Numbered from the stretch's first letter, positions 35,951-46,351 are shown. The stretch: DNA of 64,000 nt from Thalassospira lucentensis MCCC 1A00383 = DSM 14000 (GCF_000421265.1 NZ_ATWN01000001.1:248001-312000); one strand, 5' to 3'. Made by a program: numbers and translations. Notes: generated by a model from the letters alone, not told the origin.

Positions 35951-37222
35951 TCAGCCCGCACTACCGGCATTTACCGGGATACATGCAACCTTTTCACGGC
36001 GAAGTGCCGCACAGGCGGCACGCGCCGCTGTTTCACCTTCAAAGCCAAGCAGGCGGGCACGATAGACAACGCCAGTTCCGCTGGTCTGTTGTTCAACAGC
36101 TGCACGGGTCAGGCGCAGAACATCCGGTGCAGTGCGTGCCGCTGCAAGCACCGCTTCCTGCGCACGCCGCTGGTCGCTGAAGGCGCCAACTTGAATGGCC
36201 CAGCCATCTGTTGCTGTTTCGGGCTTAATACGGCTGACAACGGTTTGGGTGTCAACACGACCGGGCTGTTCTGCTTCACGTTGCGATTCAAGTTTGGCGA
36301 TCAGAAGTTGCGCATCCGCAGGCAGGATTTTCTCATCCGGGCTGAAACGTGGGCGCGGCGGCATGATTTCGCCGTCTTCTTTCAATTTCAGGTACGCCCG
36401 GTCCAGAAGCTTTTTCATCTGATCATCACGGGTACGTGCAGTACGCCCGCCAAAGACTGCCGCGATCAGGCGTTTTCCGTTGCGGTTGACCGAGGCCACC
36501 AGATTAAAGCCCGATGCATTGATATAGCCGGTCTTGATCCCGTCAGTGCCGTAATATGACGCCAGAAGATTGTTGTGGTTGCCATAAGTACGATTGCCAA
36601 AGCGGAATTTCTGGGTCGAGAAATAGTGATAGTAATCACCGTAATTTTTGCGAAGGGCGACGGCCATCGTGATCATATCGCGTGCTGTGGTCATCTGGCC
36701 GCGGTTGGGGAGGCCGGATGCATTGCGAAACGTCGTACGCGTCATGCCAATGCGACGCGCTTCCGACGTCATCATCTGCGCAAATTTGATCTCCGTACCA
36801 CCAAGGTGTTCTGCGACAACCACGGCAATGTCATTTGCCGATTTGGTTACAAGGGCAAGAATCGCGTCTTTGACCGAAATGCTTTCACCCGGCTTAAGGC
36901 CAAGTTTGGACGGCGCCTGTCCCCATGCACGCTTGGACACTTTCATCGGTGTCGAAAGCGATACCTTGCCGTGATCGAGTGCATCAAACAGCATATAAAG
37001 CGTCATGATCTTGGTCAGCGACGCTGGATACACTTTGTGATCGGCGCGGTATTCATGAAGAACTTCGCCAGTGTCACCATCAATGACCATTGCCGTATAC
37101 GTTCGGGCAACGGCACTTGCAGGCGCAAGAACAGTCGCACACAAAAGCACCGTCAGGCACATAAGTGCGACGGCAAAGCTACGCATGCGGTCACTGCTGC
37201 GCGACGAAGTTGATTTGGCCAT
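35951..37222 (-). CDS. dacF: D-alanyl-D-alanine carboxypeptidase with C-terminal SPOR domain (DacF-type)
   Basis: A 423-aa periplasmic PBP5-type peptidase that trims pentapeptides of peptidoglycan. A signal peptide (MRSFAVALMCLTVLLCATVLAPASAVA) is followed by the three active-site motifs: SLTK near residue 67, SAN near 127 (SANDIA), and KTG near 235 (KTGYINASGF). From about residue 340 there is a SPOR domain (WAIQVGAFSDQRRAQEAV), which binds denuded septal glycan, so septal localisation is expected. The start is uncertain: 37222, 37255 and 37186 are all in frame. No transpeptidase partners adjoin it. Confidence 0.92.
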   Translation of the reverse strand: MAKSTSSRSSDRMRSFAVALMCLTVLLCATVLAPASAVARTYTAMVIDGDTGEVLHEYRADHKVYPASLTKIMTLYMLFDALDHGKVSLSTPMKVSKRAWGQAPSKLGLKPGESISVKDAILALVTKSANDIAVVVAEHLGGTEIKFAQMMTSEARRIGMTRTTFRNASGLPNRGQMTTARDMITMAVALRKNYGDYYHYFSTQKFRFGNRTYGNHNNLLASYYGTDGIKTGYINASGFNLVASVNRNGKRLIAAVFGGRTARTRDDQMKKLLDRAYLKLKEDGEIMPPRPRFSPDEKILPADAQLLIAKLESQREAEQPGRVDTQTVVSRIKPETATDGWAIQVGAFSDQRRAQEAVLAAARTAPDVLRLTRAAVEQQTSGTGVVYRARLLGFEGETAARAACAALRREKVACIPVNAGSAG

Positions 37223-37436
37223 TGCTGTTGGCCCTGGCAGGGTCATAAAACGCATTGTATCGGGCTCAGCTTTCGGTAATCCCCAAGATCTAAATACGAA
37301 CAGTCTCGCACCGGAGGCTTAAACAAACGTTTAACGAGTCAGGATTGCGTGACATTCCATATGTGGCCTTGCATTGGCCTTATTTTCACATCAGTCTCAA
37401 GTTATATCCGCAGAACGGGAAAAAATCGAGGATCGA

Positions 37437-38186
37437 ATGCGTAAAATAATTCTCCCATTTGTCAGTAAGATAGCTTTTAGATCCGCAGTTTTCAGCCGTA
37501 TCGCCGGTGTGACCTTGGCCACATCCTTGATGGCTGGCTGTGCTTTTACACAAGGGAGCGATATCTCAAACCCTCTGACTCGCAAGGCATCCTGGTTCTC
37601 ATACCTTAATGCCGATGATCTGCGCGTTGCATGTTCTGCCGGTGATGCAGAAGGTCGCATCAGGCTTGTTTACAACGCCGATTATTATAAAGAAGTCCGC
37701 AGCTTTGAAATCCAGCCGCAAGTTGGTTTTGATCAATTTAACATGGTGTCGCGCGTGTTTGGTCCGGCAGAAGTTAGTCAGATCAACGTGGATGTGAATG
37801 CTCCGCTTGGTGCGTTTGGCGGCGATGAAGCGACAGACAGACTGGATCGGGAGTCGTATGTGCGGCTGACCGATGCGCTTCAGTCAGATGGTTTTGGCTA
37901 TCAGGAGCGCGATGGGTTGCGCCTTCATTCCGATGATTACTATTGGATTGCAATCGGGTGTTCGTCCAAGCAGATCACATTGGCGGCTTGGACATCGGCA
38001 AAAGATAACCTGAATGCGCTGCGATTCCCCACGGTCCTCGCCAACCTTTCAGGTATTGAGCGCGCGTTGCCACAGCCGCCAGCGGCGGACGAACCCAAAT
38101 TGCCCGATCCGTTTTACAGCAAGAGTGACCGAGATGCAGACTCGCGGAATTTTTATCGTACTGTGCGAGGCAACACGTTGCGATGA
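37437..38186 (+). CDS. Unknown lipoprotein, 249 aa
   Basis: A lipoprotein with a typical signal and lipobox (LATSLMAGC, Cys near residue 35). The start at 37437 follows GAGGATCG. The mature part has two Cys and an alpha/beta character (LRVACSAGDAEGRIRLVYNADYYKEVRSFEIQP; YYWIAIGCSSKQITLAAWTS). I do not recognise a family. A C-terminal segment is rich in Pro and charged residues. It is divergent from dacF, so it may be envelope-related, but this is only positional. Confidence 0.75.
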   Translation: MRKIILPFVSKIAFRSAVFSRIAGVTLATSLMAGCAFTQGSDISNPLTRKASWFSYLNADDLRVACSAGDAEGRIRLVYNADYYKEVRSFEIQPQVGFDQFNMVSRVFGPAEVSQINVDVNAPLGAFGGDEATDRLDRESYVRLTDALQSDGFGYQERDGLRLHSDDYYWIAIGCSSKQITLAAWTSAKDNLNALRFPTVLANLSGIERALPQPPAADEPKLPDPFYSKSDRDADSRNFYRTVRGNTLR

Positions 38187-38251
38187 ACAAAGCTTGACGT
38201 CAAAATTCCGCAGATTTTGACCAAGTCCTGATGTCGGGACACAATATTTTT

Positions 38252-38286
38252 AAAGGCGCGTCATGTTTTGGCGCGCCTTTTGTTTT
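38252..38286 (+). terminator. Intrinsic terminator after the lipoprotein gene
   Basis: AAAGGCGCG / CGCGCCTTT stem with an 11-base loop and a T-rich tail. The rest of 38187-38515 holds no other recognisable element apart from the ribosome site of the phasin gene. Confidence 0.88.
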
Positions 38287-38515
38287 TGCATCAGGCTTGG
38301 GGGTGGGGCGCTAAGGGTTTGCAAACAGAAATGTTTTACAAAACTTCGCGGTACTTGGCGTTTCAAGGTGACTTGGTTAGGACCGTTTTCACGAAGACCT
38401 TTCGTGGAACTGTCACCAAACTGTTCTTGACGTTGGAGGGTTGTTCCATCTAGGGTTATGTTGCAATGCAACATGACATTGGGTAGTAAAGCCCAATAAG
38501 CAGGAGGTTGGTGCA

Positions 38516-39868
38516 ATGGCTGTTTCCAAACCGAAGGCTTCTGGAAAATCACAGAAAACATCTGTCGCCGCGAAAAAAAATGCGTCGACGCCAAGTACGC
38601 AGACGTCCGGGAATCCGAACGATGTTGTGACCAAACGTGTGGTCATGACCTCGTCCGAGATCGAAGCGGCTGCAAAGAAACCCGATGACATCTCGTCGAC
38701 AGGGGCAAGTGCTGCAAAACCCGATGCGTCGGCATCAAAGGACAAGGCTCACTCTGCGGAGGATGTGAAACTGATTAGTTCTGCGTCATCTTCTGAGAAA
38801 GCAGACCAAATGTCGGTTGCGAATACGCCTGACTCTGCGTCGGTGGTAAAGGTAGATGCAGACACCGGTGCTGAGGTTAAAGCCAGCCCCGCTGAGGCGT
38901 CGACGACCGCTACCCGCGCCAAGGCACCTGCGACATCATCTCCCGCTTCAAAGCAGAGCAAGCCAGTTAAATCTGCGCCAAAACCGGCCGCGAAGTCTGG
39001 TGCGGCACGAAGTGCTGCGGCTAAAAAGCCGGCGTCAAAAAAAATGGCTGCATCCAAACCGTCCCCCAAAGCAGAAAAGGTCAGTACCGTGACACAGACA
39101 ACCAAATCTGCGGCGGCGGCCAAGCCGGCCGATGCCAAGGTAACCGTGCCCAAGAAAACGGCTGCGCCCGCGAAGGCCCAAGCCAGCGCATCTAAATCGT
39201 CAACGACACAGAAAACGGTAGCACCAAGCTCACCACCAAAGTTAGTGCCCCAAAAAGAATCGCAGGCACCTGCAACGGCATCCTCGCCCAAGCCCGCGGC
39301 AAAAGAGGCCCCCGAAGGTGCACCAAGCGATGTTTTTGGCATGGGTGTGATGTTTATGGATACCAATGCGATGGAAAAGTTTTTCGATATGTGGAAAACC
39401 CCCGAAGTCGATGCGATTTTCACGGCCAGCAATGACGCCTTTGAAGGCAGTATTTCGGCGGCAAATGAGGCCTTTTCGAAAATGTTTGAAACAATGACCG
39501 GTCAGTCTGATGTTTTTTCCGGTGCCGGGTCGCGGGTTGTTGCCCAGTACGAAGAGCTGATCGAAACACAGCAGAAAAACCTTGAAGAAATCTGGCACGC
39601 ATCAGCCGCACTGATGGAAAAAAGTGGTGGTGTTGGGACTGAGCTGGTTGCATGGGCTCAGCGCGAGATGGATGCATCGCAGGCTGATATTGAGGCACTT
39701 TCAAAAGCTGAAAGCCTGTCAGATATTCAAGAGGTCAATGCGCGTATCCTCAACCGTTGCGTTGAAAGTGGTTTGGCCGAGGGTGAGAAAGTTCAGGAAA
39801 TGATGTTTTCAGCACTTTCGGATAGCTTTTCGGCAATGAACAAGGCTGCAAATGTTGGCATGAAATAA
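38516..39868 (+). CDS. Phasin with long Lys/Ala/Pro-rich N-terminal region
   Basis: A 450-aa protein. The last 170 residues form an amphipathic helical phasin domain (FDMWKTPEVDAIFTASNDAFEGSISAANEAFSKMF to the C-terminus), which coats polyhydroxyalkanoate granules. Residues 1-265 are low-complexity, rich in Ala, Lys, Ser and Pro, with repeated AAKP/KPA-like units resembling the histone-H1-like tail of PhaF. PhaF of Pseudomonas carries that tail at the C-terminus, here it is N-terminal. Such tails bind DNA and help granule segregation. AGGAGG precedes the ATG. A monocistronic gene, with a terminator after it. Confidence 0.85.
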   Translation: MAVSKPKASGKSQKTSVAAKKNASTPSTQTSGNPNDVVTKRVVMTSSEIEAAAKKPDDISSTGASAAKPDASASKDKAHSAEDVKLISSASSSEKADQMSVANTPDSASVVKVDADTGAEVKASPAEASTTATRAKAPATSSPASKQSKPVKSAPKPAAKSGAARSAAAKKPASKKMAASKPSPKAEKVSTVTQTTKSAAAAKPADAKVTVPKKTAAPAKAQASASKSSTTQKTVAPSSPPKLVPQKESQAPATASSPKPAAKEAPEGAPSDVFGMGVMFMDTNAMEKFFDMWKTPEVDAIFTASNDAFEGSISAANEAFSKMFETMTGQSDVFSGAGSRVVAQYEELIETQQKNLEEIWHASAALMEKSGGVGTELVAWAQREMDASQADIEALSKAESLSDIQEVNARILNRCVESGLAEGEKVQEMMFSALSDSFSAMNKAANVGMK

Positions 39869-39890
39869 TCTAGATCTTTCTATTCGCCGG

Positions 39891-39928
39891 AAAAGGTGGG
39901 CATGGCAGTTGGCTGTGCCCGCCTTTTT
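39891..39928 (+). terminator. Intrinsic terminator after the phasin gene
   Basis: AAAGGTGGGCA / TGCCCGCCTTT stem (one G-T pair) followed by TTT, 23 bases after the stop. Confidence 0.88.
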
Positions 39929-40148
39929 ATTTGCCAAGAATGAGATCTTTTGGCCGTTTTGCGCCGTATTATCCAATATAAAATCAGGAAGTTTGTTTCT
40001 TGATCTTGCAGCGGAACATTCACGGCTTACATGAATTCTGGATGGACAATAAATTAGTCGCCACAAAATGTGCTGCGGCCTTTGAAAGAGACAGGCAATG
40101 ACCTATCATGGAGTTCATGCAGGAAATAAGGGTTCCGGTAATTAGACG

Positions 40149-40475
40149 ATGACTGAACAGGATAATGACGGCACTGATCTGCCGAATACAGGGATCGTTA
40201 CCAAAACGCGGCCTAAAACGAAAAAGCCGTCGTTGTACAAGGTACTGTTGTTAAACGACGATTATACTCCGATGGAGTTTGTTGTTCACGTGCTGGAACG
40301 GTTTTTCGAGAAGGGTCGGGAAGAAGCCACCGCAATCATGCTTCAAGTCCACCAAAAGGGTGTCGGGGTCTGTGGTGTTTTCACCTACGAAATTGCGGAA
40401 ACCAAGGTCAATCAGGTCATGGATCTGGCGCGTCAGAACCAGCATCCATTACAGTGCACCTTAGAGAAGGAGTGA
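40149..40475 (+). CDS. clpS: ATP-dependent Clp protease adaptor ClpS
   Basis: A 108-aa adaptor that delivers N-degron substrates to ClpA. The core [25 protein letters not shown] and [23 protein letters not shown] has the family binding-pocket residues (DDYTPM and the following Val/Met). The first 25 residues are a disordered, lysine-rich extension. It precedes clpA by 3 bases, so the two are cotranscribed. Confidence 0.95.
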   Translation: MTEQDNDGTDLPNTGIVTKTRPKTKKPSLYKVLLLNDDYTPMEFVVHVLERFFEKGREEATAIMLQVHQKGVGVCGVFTYEIAETKVNQVMDLARQNQHPLQCTLEKE

Positions 40476-40478
40476 CGT

Positions 40479-42797
40479 ATGCTATCGCGCAATCTTGAGG
40501 AAAGCCTGCATCGTGCGCTCGCCTATGCGTCTGAGCGTCGGCACGAGTATGCAACGCTCGAACATCTTCTTCTGTCCTTGACCGAGGATCAGGATGCACT
40601 TGCCGTTTTAAAAGCCTGCCGGGTTGATGTCGATCGCCTGCGCGCCGATCTTTTGGAGTTCGCCGACAGTGAACTTTCAGGTCTGATCAGTGCGCGCCTT
40701 GTCGATCCGAAACCCACAGCCGGGTTCCAGCGTGTTATTCAGCGCGCCGCCATTCATGTTCAATCTTCGGGGCGCGAAGAAGTCACCGGCGCAAATGTAC
40801 TTGTCGCGCTGTTTTCCGAACGTGAATCGCATGCTGTTTACTACCTGCAGCTTCAGGATATGACGCGGCTTGATGCGGTCAATTACATTTCTCACGGCAT
40901 CGCCAAGGCGTCTGAGCTCAATGAGCGTCGCATCCCGCGTGGTGCTGACGAAGAAGCCGTATCCGGCCTGTCGCCAGAAGGCGATGAATCCGGACCGCCC
41001 GAGGGCGAAGCGCTTAAGGCCTATTGCGTGAACTTGAACGTCAAAGCGCAAAACGGGAAAATCGACCCGCTGATCGGTCGCCAAAGCGAGATCGAACGAA
41101 CCATTCAGGTGTTGTGCCGTCGTACGAAAAACAATCCACTTTATGTCGGGGATCCCGGCGTTGGCAAAACGGCCATCGCAGAAGGTTTGGCGCGTCGGAT
41201 CAATGATGGTGACGTGCCCGAAGTTCTGGCCGATGCGACGATTTTCTCCCTTGATATGGGCGCGCTTCTTGCCGGAACGCGTTATCGCGGTGATTTTGAA
41301 GAGCGTCTGAAGGCCGTTGTCAAAGAGCTCGAAGATTACGACGGTGCCGTGCTGTTTATTGATGAAATTCACACTGTCATCGGTGCCGGTGCAACGTCAG
41401 GCGGGGCGATGGATGCATCCAATCTACTTAAGCCTGCATTGGCCAGCGGGACGTTGCGGTGCATCGGATCAACGACCTATAAGGAATTCCGGGGGCATTT
41501 TGAAAAGGACCGAGCTCTTGTGCGCCGGTTCCAGAAAATTGATGTCGAAGAACCATCCCCGGAAGACACGATCAAAATCCTTAAGGGCCTCAAGCCCTAT
41601 TACGAGGAGCATCACAAGGTTAAATACACCAACGAAGCCATTCGCTCTGCGGTGGAGTTGGCGTCGCGCTATATCAACGACCGTAAGCGTCCCGACAGTG
41701 CGATTGATGTGATTGACGAGGTTGGTGCGTCGCGGATGCTGGTTGCGCCGAGCAAGCGCAAAAAAACCGTCAGCAAACGCGACGTTGAAGAAATCGTCGC
41801 CAAGATCGCCCGCATCCCGCCAAAATCGGTTTCGACCGATGATCGCAAGGCGCTTGCCAATCTTGAACGTGATCTTAAAACCGTGGTGTTTGGTCAGGAC
41901 GGCGCGATTGAATCGGTTGCCAGTGCGATCAAGCTGGCCCGTGCCGGTCTGCGTGAACCTGAAAAGCCGATTGGCAGTTACCTGTTCTCTGGTCCAACCG
42001 GTGTTGGTAAGACCGAGGTGACCAAGCAGCTTGCCAATGTCATGGGGATTGAGTTCATTCGCTTTGATATGTCGGAATATATGGAGCGCCACAGCGTATC
42101 GCGTCTGATTGGGGCGCCTCCGGGCTATGTCGGCTTTGATCAGGGTGGTTTGTTGACCGATTCTGTTGATCAACATCCGCATGCCGTTGTGCTTCTTGAT
42201 GAAATCGAAAAAGCCCATCCTGATTTGTTTAACATCCTCCTGCAGGTCATGGACCATGGGAAGCTAACCGATAATAATGGCAAAACCGTTGATTTCCGGA
42301 ATGTCGTTCTGGTCATGACAACCAATGCTGGCGCATCCGATATGGCCAAGCCGCCGATCGGGTTTAAGCGTGAAATGCGTATTGGTGAGGATGAAGAGGC
42401 AATCAAGCGCACCTTCAGCCCGGAATTCCGCAACCGTCTTGATGCGGTCATTCCATTCGCCAATCTGAAAGCCGATGTCGTCAAAATGGTGGTCGATAAA
42501 TTCATTCTGCAGCTTGAAGTTCAGCTTGAAGACCGGAATGTTTCCATCGAACTTACCGAAGCCGCCCGTACATGGCTGGCTGAACGTGGCTATGACATTG
42601 CCTTTGGTGCGCGCCCACTTGGTCGGGTTATTCAGGAGCATGTCAAGAAACCACTGGCTGAGGAGCTTCTGTTTGGCAAGCTTTCAAAAGGCGGGGCTGT
42701 GTTGGTTGATATTGAAGATGATGCTGTTATCTTTAAGTATCCGGAGCCTGCGCCGGGTAGCAATATTCAGGAAAAAGACCCTGAATTGGCTGGTTGA
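40479..42797 (+). CDS. clpA: ATP-dependent Clp protease ATPase subunit ClpA
   Basis: A 772-aa AAA+ unfoldase that works with ClpP. Order: N-domain repeats (residues 1-145), first AAA+ domain with Walker [10 protein letters not shown] (near 225) and FIDEIHT, second AAA+ domain with [10 protein letters not shown] (near 505) and [11 protein letters not shown]. There is no ClpB-type middle coiled coil, confirming ClpA. Length is normal (E. coli 758). The clpP gene is not in the window. Confidence 0.96.
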   Translation: MLSRNLEESLHRALAYASERRHEYATLEHLLLSLTEDQDALAVLKACRVDVDRLRADLLEFADSELSGLISARLVDPKPTAGFQRVIQRAAIHVQSSGREEVTGANVLVALFSERESHAVYYLQLQDMTRLDAVNYISHGIAKASELNERRIPRGADEEAVSGLSPEGDESGPPEGEALKAYCVNLNVKAQNGKIDPLIGRQSEIERTIQVLCRRTKNNPLYVGDPGVGKTAIAEGLARRINDGDVPEVLADATIFSLDMGALLAGTRYRGDFEERLKAVVKELEDYDGAVLFIDEIHTVIGAGATSGGAMDASNLLKPALASGTLRCIGSTTYKEFRGHFEKDRALVRRFQKIDVEEPSPEDTIKILKGLKPYYEEHHKVKYTNEAIRSAVELASRYINDRKRPDSAIDVIDEVGASRMLVAPSKRKKTVSKRDVEEIVAKIARIPPKSVSTDDRKALANLERDLKTVVFGQDGAIESVASAIKLARAGLREPEKPIGSYLFSGPTGVGKTEVTKQLANVMGIEFIRFDMSEYMERHSVSRLIGAPPGYVGFDQGGLLTDSVDQHPHAVVLLDEIEKAHPDLFNILLQVMDHGKLTDNNGKTVDFRNVVLVMTTNAGASDMAKPPIGFKREMRIGEDEEAIKRTFSPEFRNRLDAVIPFANLKADVVKMVVDKFILQLEVQLEDRNVSIELTEAARTWLAERGYDIAFGARPLGRVIQEHVKKPLAEELLFGKLSKGGAVLVDIEDDAVIFKYPEPAPGSNIQEKDPELAG

Positions 42798-42849
42798 TGA
42801 ACGAGTTAAGTCTTTTTGTGCTTGTTGTTAATGAATGACGGGTTACGTT

Positions 42850-42881
42850 GGTGTCCGGGATACGAGCCCGGGCACCAATTT
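42850..42881 (+). terminator. Hairpin after clpA, possible terminator
   Basis: GGTGTCCGGG / CCCGGGCACC stem with one G-T pair and a 7-base loop at 42851-42877. The tail (AATTTATA) is AT-rich but lacks a real T run, so it could instead be an mRNA 3' end or attenuator. Confidence 0.45.
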
Positions 42882-42900
42882 ATAAAGACGCCAAAATAAA

Positions 42901-43440
42901 ATGAACCAATCTACCCAAAGAAAATATCGCGAGCAGGTCGAAGAGTTTCTGTCACGGCTTGAGCACCGTGCACGCGTACTGGTTGCGTTGGCTGATGAGC
43001 TTGAACGCCAGGCAACCAAATCTGATGTTACGGGGTATCGTCCGTTTCGCGAAGAGGTTGATAATTTCAAGGCCTTGTCGTTGGTTATCTCGGAGCGGTT
43101 TGCCAAGCTTGAAAAGCATCCAAAAAAAGAAGAGCTGGAAGAGCAGTTTCATAAGCTTCAGGTCGTGATGCTGCGCATTGTGATTAAGACCAGTCTGAAA
43201 TTCTTCTTTGTTATGAGTGCAAAGACAGTGTTGCCTCTCGGGGCGCGCGAAATGTTTCAAAGCGAACTTCGAACGCTTTATGAGGCAGAACGCATGATTT
43301 CTGATCCGCGTTACATCAGTCAGCTTGATGAGTCAGCGCGCGATGACTTGGAAATGGCCAAGGAAATTCTCGAAGAAATCATTGAGCACGCGCCAGCTTT
43401 GCTCAATTTCGGCGATAGAAAGAAAAAGCGGAAGAAGTAA
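42901..43440 (+). CDS. Unknown helical protein, 179 aa
   Basis: Not recognised. The sequence is almost all charged helix, with heptad-like stretches (EQVEEFLSRLEHRARVLVALADELERQA; KKEELEEQFHKLQVVMLRIVIK), one more hydrophobic patch (KFFFVMSAKTVLPLG), and a very basic C-terminus (GDRKKKRKK). No signal peptide. No clear ribosome site precedes the ATG at 42901. It may be a coiled-coil protein. The gene is in the same direction as clpA but separated by a hairpin. Confidence 0.65.
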   Translation: MNQSTQRKYREQVEEFLSRLEHRARVLVALADELERQATKSDVTGYRPFREEVDNFKALSLVISERFAKLEKHPKKEELEEQFHKLQVVMLRIVIKTSLKFFFVMSAKTVLPLGAREMFQSELRTLYEAERMISDPRYISQLDESARDDLEMAKEILEEIIEHAPALLNFGDRKKKRKK

Positions 43441-43484
43441 TGGGGGATTTTTATCGGGCCATTTGACTCTTCAGAAATTGATTT

Positions 43485-43543
43485 TTGCAAAATGCAAAGA
43501 TTTGATATTGCATAATGCGAATTTATTTTTTGCAAAATGGGAA
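43485..43543 (+). repeat. Three phased dyad repeats TTGCAWAATGSRAA
   Basis: Copies at 43485-43498 (TTGCAAAATGCAAA), 43508-43521 (TTGCATAATGCGAA) and 43530-43543 (TTGCAAAATGGGAA). Start-to-start spacing is 23 and 22 bases, close to two helical turns, so all face the same side of the DNA. The first copy is itself a dyad (TTGCA-AAA-TGCAA). A TTGACG follows at 43556. This looks like a cooperative regulator-binding array. Confidence 0.6.
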
Positions 43544-43589
43544 TGTGGCGTTTGGTTGACGTATCAAGGGAGCGTAGATCTGGTTGAAA

Positions 43590-43763
43590 ACCGCTTAAAT
43601 AAGGAGTTTCCTGGGTACGACAAAAGTTGGCACGCTTCATGCTTTGTCTGTATCGGACAGTTGTTCTTTGCAGGGGCGCGTTTCGTGCCTGGAACAACGT
43701 AATCTTCTGCAGTTTGCTCGTGTCCCAACCAAACTCAGCGGCGGTTTTACCCGCCGCTTTTTT
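43590..43763 (+). ncRNA. Candidate small RNA with orphan terminator
   Basis: A strong intrinsic terminator (AGCGGCGG / CCGCCGCT, then six T) at 43737-43763 lies about 300 bases after the last plus-strand gene, with no convincing ORF in between. Together with the upstream repeats and TTGACG this points to a short untranslated transcript ending at 43763. The 5' end is a guess, and no known RNA family is recognised. Confidence 0.35.
43737..43763 (+). terminator. Orphan intrinsic terminator
   Basis: Perfect 8-bp stem AGCGGCGG / CCGCCGCT, loop TTTTAC, followed by TTTTT. Confidence 0.88.
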
Positions 43764-43970
43764 CTTGCCGAATTTCAAAATTATACCCGCTTCTGGTTGT
43801 TCTGATTGCCCGGAATAACATATGTTTAATGTGGAATGCTGTCTGTTACGCTTCCATTGACCGGCCTTTTCGCAAAAAAGTTGTAGATACTCCATTTCTT
43901 TAGTATATATACCTATACTTTGAGTTAGTATCTTTCATGCGCTGGCGATTTTGGTTTAGGAGTGGGGTCG

Positions 43971-44588
43971 ATGCAGTCTCTAAAAAATGTGTTTTGCTCG
44001 GGAATTCTTGCCGCAGGGTTTCTGTGTCTGCCGCAAGTTTCCTTTGCCAAATCGGAACTCCCCGGCGATCCATCGGAACTTATTACGGACAAGTTTATTC
44101 AGGACGCGCGTGAATGGCTTGCCAACCCGGTTGTCTCTTTATCGATCAACTCTCAGAACCGCCTACGAAAAGATTTGACGCAGGAAAAGATCGATGCTGC
44201 CGACAAGCAATGGCGTGAAGAGCGTGAAGCCGAAGATCAACCTCTCGTCGCAGCAATCGTTACCAATCCGCTCTCTGGTTATCTGACACAGGTCCAAGCA
44301 AGATCTGGCGGCTTGCTTGCTGAAATTTTTGTCATGGATGCTGTCGGTCTGAATGTGGGGCAGAGCTCCATCACCTCAGATTTTTGGCAGGGTGACGAAG
44401 CGAAGTTCCAGAACACATTCCCGAATGGACCTGACGCCGTCTTTATTGATGAAGCGGAATATAACGAAGACTCTGACACGTGGCGTTCACAGCTCAGCAT
44501 GACCATGAGCAATGAAGAGCGTCAACCAATCGGGGCTGTGACCATTGAAGTCAATTTGAACGAACTTGCACGTCGCAGTGGCCAGTAG
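43971..44588 (+). CDS. Secreted Cache/PDC-like sensor protein paired with a chemoreceptor
   Basis: A 205-aa protein with a signal peptide ([20 protein letters not shown], cleaved near residue 23) and no other membrane segment. The middle, [33 protein letters not shown], resembles Cache/PDC ligand-binding domains, where a '[23 protein letters not shown]' pattern is frequent, and [12 protein letters not shown] fits the last strands. It begins 9 bases after an AGGAG, and its stop is 11 bases before a chemoreceptor gene. I infer a periplasmic ligand-binding partner of that receptor. Family assignment is by eye. Confidence 0.72.
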   Translation: MQSLKNVFCSGILAAGFLCLPQVSFAKSELPGDPSELITDKFIQDAREWLANPVVSLSINSQNRLRKDLTQEKIDAADKQWREEREAEDQPLVAAIVTNPLSGYLTQVQARSGGLLAEIFVMDAVGLNVGQSSITSDFWQGDEAKFQNTFPNGPDAVFIDEAEYNEDSDTWRSQLSMTMSNEERQPIGAVTIEVNLNELARRSGQ

Positions 44589-44599
44589 GGAGAAGTGTG

Positions 44600-46282
44600 A
44601 TGAATTTTTTCAAGAACCTTTCCATTCCAGCAAAACTGACAACCTGTTTTGCCGTGATGATTGCAGTTATTCTAATGGTTGCTGCTGCGGGCATATTTGC
44701 GACCATGAAGGTCCAGGGCGCAAACGAACAGCGTGATTACTTGTCTGAGTTCGAACGCGATTATCGCGGCCTTGATCTTTCATATCTTCAAGCGCGTCAG
44801 GAGCTTATTTACTTTCTGACCACTGGTGACCGTGAAGGTTTGAAAGGCTACGAGGAATCGCTTCAGGAAATCGATATCCGTACAGATGTTCTCAAAGGGT
44901 ATGGAACCATAAACCCTGAAATCGCCGACTTGATAGAACAGATGGATGGCGCAATTGATCGGTGGGAAGAAATCGCTGCCGAGCAGGCCAAGCTGATGCG
45001 CCATTATTTAACCGTCAACCATGCGCGCGCAATTGAGGCATCCGGTGAGCCCCGTGCTTTGGCAGACGAGGTCAGTATGCTTGCTGATGAGTTGGCAAAG
45101 AACATTGATCAACTTGTCCTCGACGTTGAAGCACAGGTCGCACAGGCGATGAATATTTTCCAGATCACATTGGGCGTCGGGGTCATTTTGTTGATTGCGA
45201 TGGCCGGTCTGTTTGGCGGGACATTGTCACGCATGATTGCAACGCCAATCCGTAAAATGACAGACGCCATGGGCAGTTTGGCATCCGGTAATCTTGATAT
45301 CGAAATTCTGGATATGAAACGGGCCGACGAAGTCGGGGCGATGGCCAAATCTCTCGAAGTGTTCCGTGAAAATGCCCGCGAACGGGCGCGTATGGCCGAG
45401 CAGGAAAAAGTCGAAGCCGAACGTCAAATTGAACGCAGCAAGCGCATGGGCGTTTTGGCTGCTGGCTTTGACGAGAAAATCCAAGACGTCCTGACGTCGG
45501 TGAATAAAGCACTGGATGAAGTACGCTCTGCGTCCGAAACCTTGTCGTCCCATGCTGTGCGGGCCAATCATGATGCCCAGAATGTCTCTGAACAGGCAGA
45601 GGAATCCTCAACCAATCTTGAAACGGTTGCATCTGCAACCGCACAGCTTTCGGCCTCCATCTCCGAAATTTCGGCGCAAATTGCGCGTGTTACTGAAATC
45701 ACGCAGATGGCCGTTGAAGAAACCGAACTCACCAACGAACGGGTCGCGAAGCTCAACGATGCCGCGCAAAGTGTGGGTGAGGTGGTCAATCTGATTAGCG
45801 ATATTGCTGACCAAACCAATCTCCTTGCCTTGAACGCAACAATCGAGTCCGCCCGTGCCGGTGAGGCTGGCAAAGGATTTGCCGTTGTCGCTGGTGAGGT
45901 CAAAAACCTCGCATCACAAACCGTCAAGGCAACAGAACAAATCACGGCAAAAATTTCGGAAATGCAAAGTGAAACTGGTGCCGCATCCGACGCCGTGCGT
46001 GGATTTGCCGATACCATTCACAAAATCGATGAACTGATGTCGGTGGTTGCCAGTGCCGTCGAAGAACAAGGGGCTGCAACAGAGGAAATCTCACGCAGTG
46101 TCGAAGGGGCTGCCAATGGCAATAATGCAATCACTGATGCTGTTAAAAACGTTGCAGATGCCACAACGGAAAGCGGGGACCTATCCAACGGTCAGCTTGA
46201 CAGTGTCGGTCGATTGGCTGCTGCTAACGACGAGTTGCGAAGCCATGTGACCGGTTTCCTCGACGACGTTCGAACCGTTTAA
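44600..46282 (+). CDS. Methyl-accepting chemotaxis protein, HAMP-type
   Basis: A 560-aa receptor: TM1 at residues 12-32, a periplasmic helical region of about 150 residues without an obvious Cache fold, TM2 near 195-215, HAMP ([23 protein letters not shown]), then a cytoplasmic signalling coiled coil with the hairpin tip [43 protein letters not shown]. No C-terminal pentapeptide for CheR docking. The start is 44600; GGAGAA lies a few bases upstream. Encoded with the secreted sensor at 43971. It is only distantly similar to the receptors at 60487 and 63061. Confidence 0.93.
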   Translation: MNFFKNLSIPAKLTTCFAVMIAVILMVAAAGIFATMKVQGANEQRDYLSEFERDYRGLDLSYLQARQELIYFLTTGDREGLKGYEESLQEIDIRTDVLKGYGTINPEIADLIEQMDGAIDRWEEIAAEQAKLMRHYLTVNHARAIEASGEPRALADEVSMLADELAKNIDQLVLDVEAQVAQAMNIFQITLGVGVILLIAMAGLFGGTLSRMIATPIRKMTDAMGSLASGNLDIEILDMKRADEVGAMAKSLEVFRENARERARMAEQEKVEAERQIERSKRMGVLAAGFDEKIQDVLTSVNKALDEVRSASETLSSHAVRANHDAQNVSEQAEESSTNLETVASATAQLSASISEISAQIARVTEITQMAVEETELTNERVAKLNDAAQSVGEVVNLISDIADQTNLLALNATIESARAGEAGKGFAVVAGEVKNLASQTVKATEQITAKISEMQSETGAASDAVRGFADTIHKIDELMSVVASAVEEQGAATEEISRSVEGAANGNNAITDAVKNVADATTESGDLSNGQLDSVGRLAAANDELRSHVTGFLDDVRTV

Positions 46283-46351
46283 CGATTCATCTGTTTAATG
46301 CAATGACGGCCAGAAAAGCTTGATGAATAGACTGCTGGTCAAGGCTTCTTA

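Noticed and set aside
43627-43818. 63-codon ORF across the orphan terminator
   Set aside because: It runs through the terminator hairpin, has no ribosome site, and its composition is not protein-like.
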